A DNA stretch of 64,000 nucleotides from Elysia chlorotica (Eukaryota; Mollusca; Gastropoda; Plakobranchidae). The stretch spans positions 196,804-260,803 of the forward strand of contig RQTK01000507.1 of NCBI GenBank assembly GCA_003991915.1. The letters are read 5' to 3'. This document shows positions 59,901 to 64,000 of this stretch, piece by piece (the stretch's first letter is position 1; each line of letters begins with the position of its first letter). The translations under genes were made by a program, and so were the position numbers. Below the pieces are notes generated by a model. The model was given only the letters and a program-made list of their open reading frames with translations. It was not told the DNA's origin and searched no databases.

Positions 59901-62465
59901 GAAAAATCTAAAGCTTTTAATCTCTTTTCAGAACATCACAGACGAAGCATACAACAAACGTCACCAGAAGTTCGAACAAGAAGAAAAACGCAGAAAAAGG
60001 TAGATTTTTTAAATGTGTATGTTTATTGATTTCTGTTCATTATTTTTATAAGGATGATAAAATTTAGACTATGAAATAAATATTGTACATCTTGAATGCA
60101 TTTAAAAAAAATATATATTTTCTGTTTTATGTTATAGCACAAAGGAAGAAACATGAGAGTTCAATATAAAATGCCACACTAAGCTGGTTGTTATGGTGAC
60201 ACTTGGTTCAGGTTATATTCTGTTGAGGGCGTTTCATTTTATTTTTTCACCATTTTGTAAACAAGTGAATGTGATTTGTTGGACAAACATTGATCCAGAT
60301 ACCAGTCATTTTCTTTTATATGTAATGAATCAACATAATTATTGTTTGGTTTCTCTTCTCTTTTTTTTTTTTCACTCTGGTGTCGACATGTATTGGCTAA
60401 ACCTATTACAATATCCTGCAAGTTTTGGAGCTTCTTCAAACCTGTATTATTGTTTTAATGAAATGATTTCTAATTAATTTCAGGTGGGACATGCAAAGAA
60501 TCAGAGAGTTGCGAGTGTGTGAAAAACTTGAGCGCCAGAAAGAGGAAGAAATGAGGGCCAGTCAAGACGAAGCAGATATGGAAACTTTTCTACCATCCAT
60601 TCTCGACTGTAAGTTCACAGTTCATGTGATATTTAAAATCATTCCAGTTAACCTCTCATATTTATAACTATATTCCTGTTTTTGGTTTGTTGTTGTTTTT
60701 TTAATCCGATTAACAGTTCCGGTAACATTCAAATCACTCCATTGGTCTGTGACTCAAACTAAACTGTGAACCCTATAAGTTATATGATTAGTCATGCCAA
60801 TAAACTATTTGTCAATGCTTATAAATTTACTAAAATTTGCACTGGGCAAGAATGTTCAATCGTAAAGTAAATTTGAGTTCATGTAAAAATATTCTTACTC
60901 TTTATCTCTCACGTTTAATCTACTCGCTTTTGAAATAATCACCCTGGAACATTCAAACTAAACCTTTCAGTAGATAAAAGCATGATTGAAGTTCAACGTA
61001 AAGCAAGAAATCTAGGCTTGATTCTCGACAGTTCTCTTACTATGGATGACCGCATCAACAACATAACTAGAATATTAAATTACTTACTTAAAAAGATCAA
61101 TCAAATGATGAAATACATTTACTCAATCACTTAAAACAGTGGTGTGTGCATTTGTTCTATCACGCATAGGCTATTGCAATTCTTGGTTAGCTGGTCTCCC
61201 TAGTTGTCGAATAAATAAATTACAGAGAGTTCAAAACAGAGCGGCCAGGCTTATTTCAAGATTAGATTTCTTCGACAAGATCAATTCTAATCATTTGCTC
61301 AGAACCCTCCGTTGGCTTACCTTTTCGGCTAGAATTGAGTCCAAATTGCTCTTTGTTTTAAAGCGCAAAGTAATAACTCACCCTCCTACATATAAGAACT
61401 TATCTCCCCATACAATCCTGGACTTCAGTTAGATCTGAAAACAAAAATCTCTTGCACACTCCACTTGTTATGTATTCTAATGATCACCCGTCTGTTGTAT
61501 TGTGTAACGTTTATGTTTAAAATGTACCTTTTTATATGCCCTTATCTTCAATAATGTAAAGGGCTTTGATACCTCAGTGGAAAGGGCTATAGAAGTGAAA
61601 TAATAATTATTTTGATTATTGTTATAATTCCATATATTTTTTCATTTTGGATGATAAGTTTTTCCTTTTTGTTTTATTTATCAGTGAAACATATAGAGAT
61701 CACAGAATCTGTTCCAGTGATGGCTTTTGGCCAGCCATTACCTTACATATGTCCAGCGTGAGTTGTACAAACCTTTCTTTCATTATTAATAATATGTAAG
61801 GGTTACGAGGAAATGTATTTGAAATTTAATCATAATGTATTTTTCACTGGTTTTGTTTCTCTGTTGATTGCCATGGACAACATGAGTTTCACAAATCACG
61901 AAATTATAAAAAAAAATTAAACAAAAAAATTAGCTGCTTAAAATTTTGTAAGTTTGATTTATGATAGCTTTTAAGGTTTATTTAAAAATGTATCCTAAAC
62001 AGCATTTTTTGCTTCTGAGTTAACATACGGCATGAGGATTTTTTTTTTTTTTTAATTTAGTTGAGAGAAACTTGGTGATGGGTGCTTTGAACTCTTTACT
62101 TTGTAGAGTATTAAAAGAAATGTTTTTTTGCCTTGTTTTCCTTTCTTAAAAAATTGTATCGTTGAAATTCATCTCACTTCTTGAATTGGTACTTTTATTC
62201 GATTTCTAAATCAACAGATTAAGGGCTAGGGGTGGGGCGGGGAGGGGGATTCTTGAAGCAGATAATACTGAGGCTATTTGTTGTTTTTTTTGTCTACCCC
62301 AGGTATTTAGTAGTAATTTGGCATCTCTTCTTTCGACTTCCTAAGTCAACTTAATTTTTTCTTCTTTTCAGAGAGTTTGAAATTCCCTGGGATTTAAACA
62401 GCTCAGCTCAAAGCACGTCAACAGGGAAACATAAGGTGGCTGGCGGGGTTTCAAAAAAACACTGA
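53902..62465 (+). CDS. MSL1: MSL1, scaffold of the MSL histone acetyltransferase complex
   Basis: Exons 53902-54351, 54916-55052, 56261-56679, 56735-56848, 59197-59258, 59932-59999, 60484-60608, 61685-61757 and 62372-62465 give 513 aa with consistent phases. A coiled coil at about 109-180 (LLLSQLELIQFQQEELNKKD, LERMERRLSIL) matches the MSL1 segment that dimerises and binds MSL2. A Ser/Glu/Asp-rich stretch (about 200-290) follows. The C-terminal PEHE domain (about 374-495: VETPSWRLKP, EEKRRKRWDMQRIRELRV, VPVMAFGQPLPYICP, FEIPWDL) is where MSL1 binds MOF (KAT8) and MSL3. The complex acetylates H4K16. The N-terminal exon carries a ubiquitin-interacting-like motif (residues 36-54). Exon 57242-57303 is a second copy of exon 59197-59258 with the same product and can replace it; including both shifts the frame. 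The donor of exon 4 (ACTTG^GTTATT) is weak. The frame starts at ATG 53902, just after an acceptor. Confidence 0.93.
56005..56160 (+). mobile_element. SINE body and tail in an MSL1 intron
   Basis: GAGACAGGAGTCACTGTATT, CCGCCCTGTCTCGTGTGTGG and GGGGTCCGTCCACAATGTAG. 5'-truncated, 100 bp before exon 3. Confidence 0.8.
57492..58400. mobile_element. PIF/Harbinger-like DNA transposon, non-autonomous
   Basis: 909 bp flanked by TTA on both sides (57489-57491 and 58401-58403), the 3-bp target duplication typical of PIF/Harbinger. Terminal inverted repeats of about 29 bp: the left end has GTGGAAACACAGTGG and GTCGCACC, and the right end is its reverse complement with few changes. A partial third copy of the end lies near 58305. 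It holds a decayed MADF-domain frame and a perfect palindrome of 12-bp arms around 57648 (AGATCTAAGCGC, then GCGCTTAGATCT). No transposase is visible. Confidence 0.85.
58037..58208 (+). pseudogene. MADF-domain fragment inside the transposon
   Basis: ATG at 58037 opens LIVAVEKRPFLYDKTDPGYS, then NLLNAEWKK, matching the start of a MADF DNA-binding domain. An extra base in an A-run near 58150 breaks the frame; the next frame reads IAEEIGSSFTS and then stops. PIF/Harbinger elements commonly encode a Myb/SANT/MADF-type second protein, which supports the classification. Confidence 0.7.
58880..58967 (+). other. Truncated MSL1 exon copy that could act as a terminal exon
   Basis: After a good acceptor (TCTCTTTTCAG) the first 16 codons equal the genuine exon (NITDEAYNKRHQKFEQ). 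The sequence then crosses the duplication junction, reads DLDVISFKVI and stops at 58958-58960. AATAAA follows at 58962. It lacks a donor. Confidence 0.6.
58930..59980 (+). repeat. MSL1 internal tandem duplication, unit 2
   Basis: Second copy, about 1.05 kb, lacking the transposon. The uninterrupted site reads AACTGTTACACTCTTTAT near 59451. It contributes the genuine exons at 59197 and 59932. A 12-bp indel lies near 59900. Confidence 0.93.
60780..61625 (+). mobile_element. CR1/L2-like LINE 3' end in an MSL1 intron
   Basis: Fragments RNLGLILDSSLTMDDRINNI, then AFVLSRIGYCNSWLAGLPSC, INKLQRVQNRAARLISRLDF and LRWLTFSARIESKLLFVLKR are the canonical polymerase C-terminus. The tail is AAAGGGCTATAGAAGTG followed by AATAATAATT. 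Stops separate the fragments. Confidence 0.9.
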
Positions 62466-64000
62466 CTTTTTGTGTAAACTCGGCTTGCCGAGATTGAAAA
62501 CTTTACAGAGTATAATCTCATAAACGGCAATGATACCACTGCCCGACTCAGGCCAACTGTTGCAGGGTGTCATGGTGACTCAATGTTCATTTACTCATCA
62601 CAAGAGTGCTATTTGTTCATCAGCTCTTTTTCATAAGACTGGAGGCCAAAAATTTCTTCAGTGTAATTTGGATTTTCCTTATTCATGCTTCAGTTTCATG
62701 GAAAAACAGTTTCAATGCCTGTATAATTTCGCCCCTTTAATGTATATACAATACCCATCTTTCAAATTAATAATGGATGTTTTGCCATGGAAAGAGAGGT
62801 GACTTAGAAATTGGAATAACAATGTAAAAAACTTTGGTTATATAATACAAGGGTTGATCTAGGATTGAAAAAAAACAAACCTGGACGTTTTTCCACTTAG
62901 ACTAACAGACTTGAGTAACTCTACGCACTAATGCTATGTAATGGGCTGAAGAATTGTGTAATGGTAAATCGTTTTATACCAGTTAACCCTTTCTGTACGT
63001 CACAGGTGATTTCCCAGGGATCTTTTCTATTTGTATAAAATGCTTGTATATGGAATTTTTTTCAGTATTCCTCAAAAATCAATTTTGACTATCACTATAT
63101 GTGAATGGAAAATTTATTGAACATTAGCCATTTCTGAAACCCTTCAATAAAGTGAAAAATGCAATAGTCATACAGTGTAAACCTCATAAAACAAAGTCTG
63201 ATAACTTGAATTTCTCATAAACTGAATTTTGCGAAAGGTTAGTTTTTTTTTCTCTTTGGCTCTATTAAAATAAAACTCATAATTCAAATTTTTTTCTCCG
63301 GTTTGATTCTCTTAAATCGAAAATGACACTACCAAAAGGCATTACAAAAGTACTATCTGTCAAGCAGAATTTAAAGTTTAGATCCAAACCCAAGCAATTG
63401 GAATTATGAGGTTTCCACTGTATTTGTACATCTACTGTGACACAGGCATCCCACCTAAAAAGGTGGTCTAAAGGTAAAGCACGCTGCTTCTTATCCAAAA
63501 GTTGTAGCAGAGTAAGATAGGGAGTGGAGGTAGATTAGATAGCCGAGAGAGAGGGAGAGAAAGTGTTTGGAAGAAAAATTTGTCAATGTAGCACTAACGT
63601 GAGGAATAATTTGGAAGCCAACAGAAATTTGTGTACATATAGAAAGATATTTGTGCTGTGCAGCCAATATTGTTCACATCTTCATAAAAGTAGACATCCT
63701 TTTAAACTTTAGTTATGATTAATACGAGTCCCCTCAAAGAGAGACAAGAAAAGTCTTAAGTCTGTTATTTTGGTGAATTTGAACAGTTATAGAAGTGTGT
63801 GCGTGATATTATTTTGTATGGAAGCAGCTATGTGATACTCTCTGTGTAGAAAAAAAAAACAACTTGAAACATGTACTGCTGTTGTAAAAAAAAACAATCA
63901 ATCTGTTTGTATCTCTATTCTTTTATCTATTTTCAAGTTCATGTTTTTTTCCCAAAATTGTATTTTGAAGATATGCTCAGAATTTTTCAACTGTTGAAAT
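62466..64000 (+). other. MSL1 3' UTR and downstream DNA
   Basis: No further gene seen. Short frames here are not supported. A likely poly(A) signal is at 63146. Confidence 0.6.
63146..63151 (+). terminator. Likely poly(A) signal of MSL1
   Basis: AATAAA in TTCAATAAAGTG, 681 nt after the stop. Confidence 0.45.

Noticed and set aside
62530..62802. 90-codon frame downstream of the MSL1 stop
   Set aside because: Lies in the 3' UTR, with no domain and no splice signals.

Overview
The window reads as nuclear DNA of a lophotrochozoan animal, most likely a gastropod mollusc. Genes have GT-AG introns and AATAAA signals. The intergenic DNA is AT-rich and full of microsatellites, minisatellites, tRNA-derived SINEs and decayed LINEs. 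The species call is inference from general character, not from a marker gene. Two runs of N (19651-19940 and 46947-47842) are assembly gaps.

Layout. Positions 1-14 kb are mostly non-coding: one possible minus-strand exon coding a Glu/Pro/Thr/Ala repeat (217-891), several SINEs, a 34/40-bp satellite (3849-4473), a reverse-transcriptase remnant (about 6.75-7.1 kb) and an unassigned minus-strand ORF (11494-11796). Positions 14.4-27.5 kb hold two tandem five-exon plus-strand genes for small secreted single-domain Reeler proteins (216 and 227 aa). Their exon boundaries and phases match, so they arose by gene duplication. Positions 28-37 kb are AT-rich with three minisatellites and no recognisable gene. 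FBXO33, an F-box protein, lies on the minus strand in four exons (40400 down to 37074). It is head to head with an intronless plus-strand gene for a KIN17-like protein that lacks the family's zinc finger (41159-42466). Positions 42.5-53.3 kb are repeat-rich, with three LINE remnants, SINEs and an upstream copy of the 5' end of MSL1. MSL1, the scaffold of the male-specific-lethal histone acetyltransferase complex, occupies 53902-62465 in nine coding exons (513 aa).

Structurally the most interesting parts are these. MSL1 carries an internal tandem duplication that repeats one PEHE exon and part of the next; one copy was later hit by a PIF/Harbinger-like transposon, and the other copy preserves the empty site. 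The 5' part of its first coding exon is also duplicated upstream. The first Reeler gene has a 36-bp minisatellite that has copied its own 5' splice site about nine times, and two introns that need GC donors. The KIN17-like gene looks like a retrocopy. Some of the duplications could be unmerged haplotypes rather than real tandem copies, and this is said where it applies.

The genes do not form a pathway. FBXO33 (ubiquitin ligase adaptor), the KIN17-like protein (nucleic acid binding) and MSL1 (chromatin acetylation) are unrelated neighbours, and the Reeler pair is a local gene family, probably of defence-type secreted proteins.
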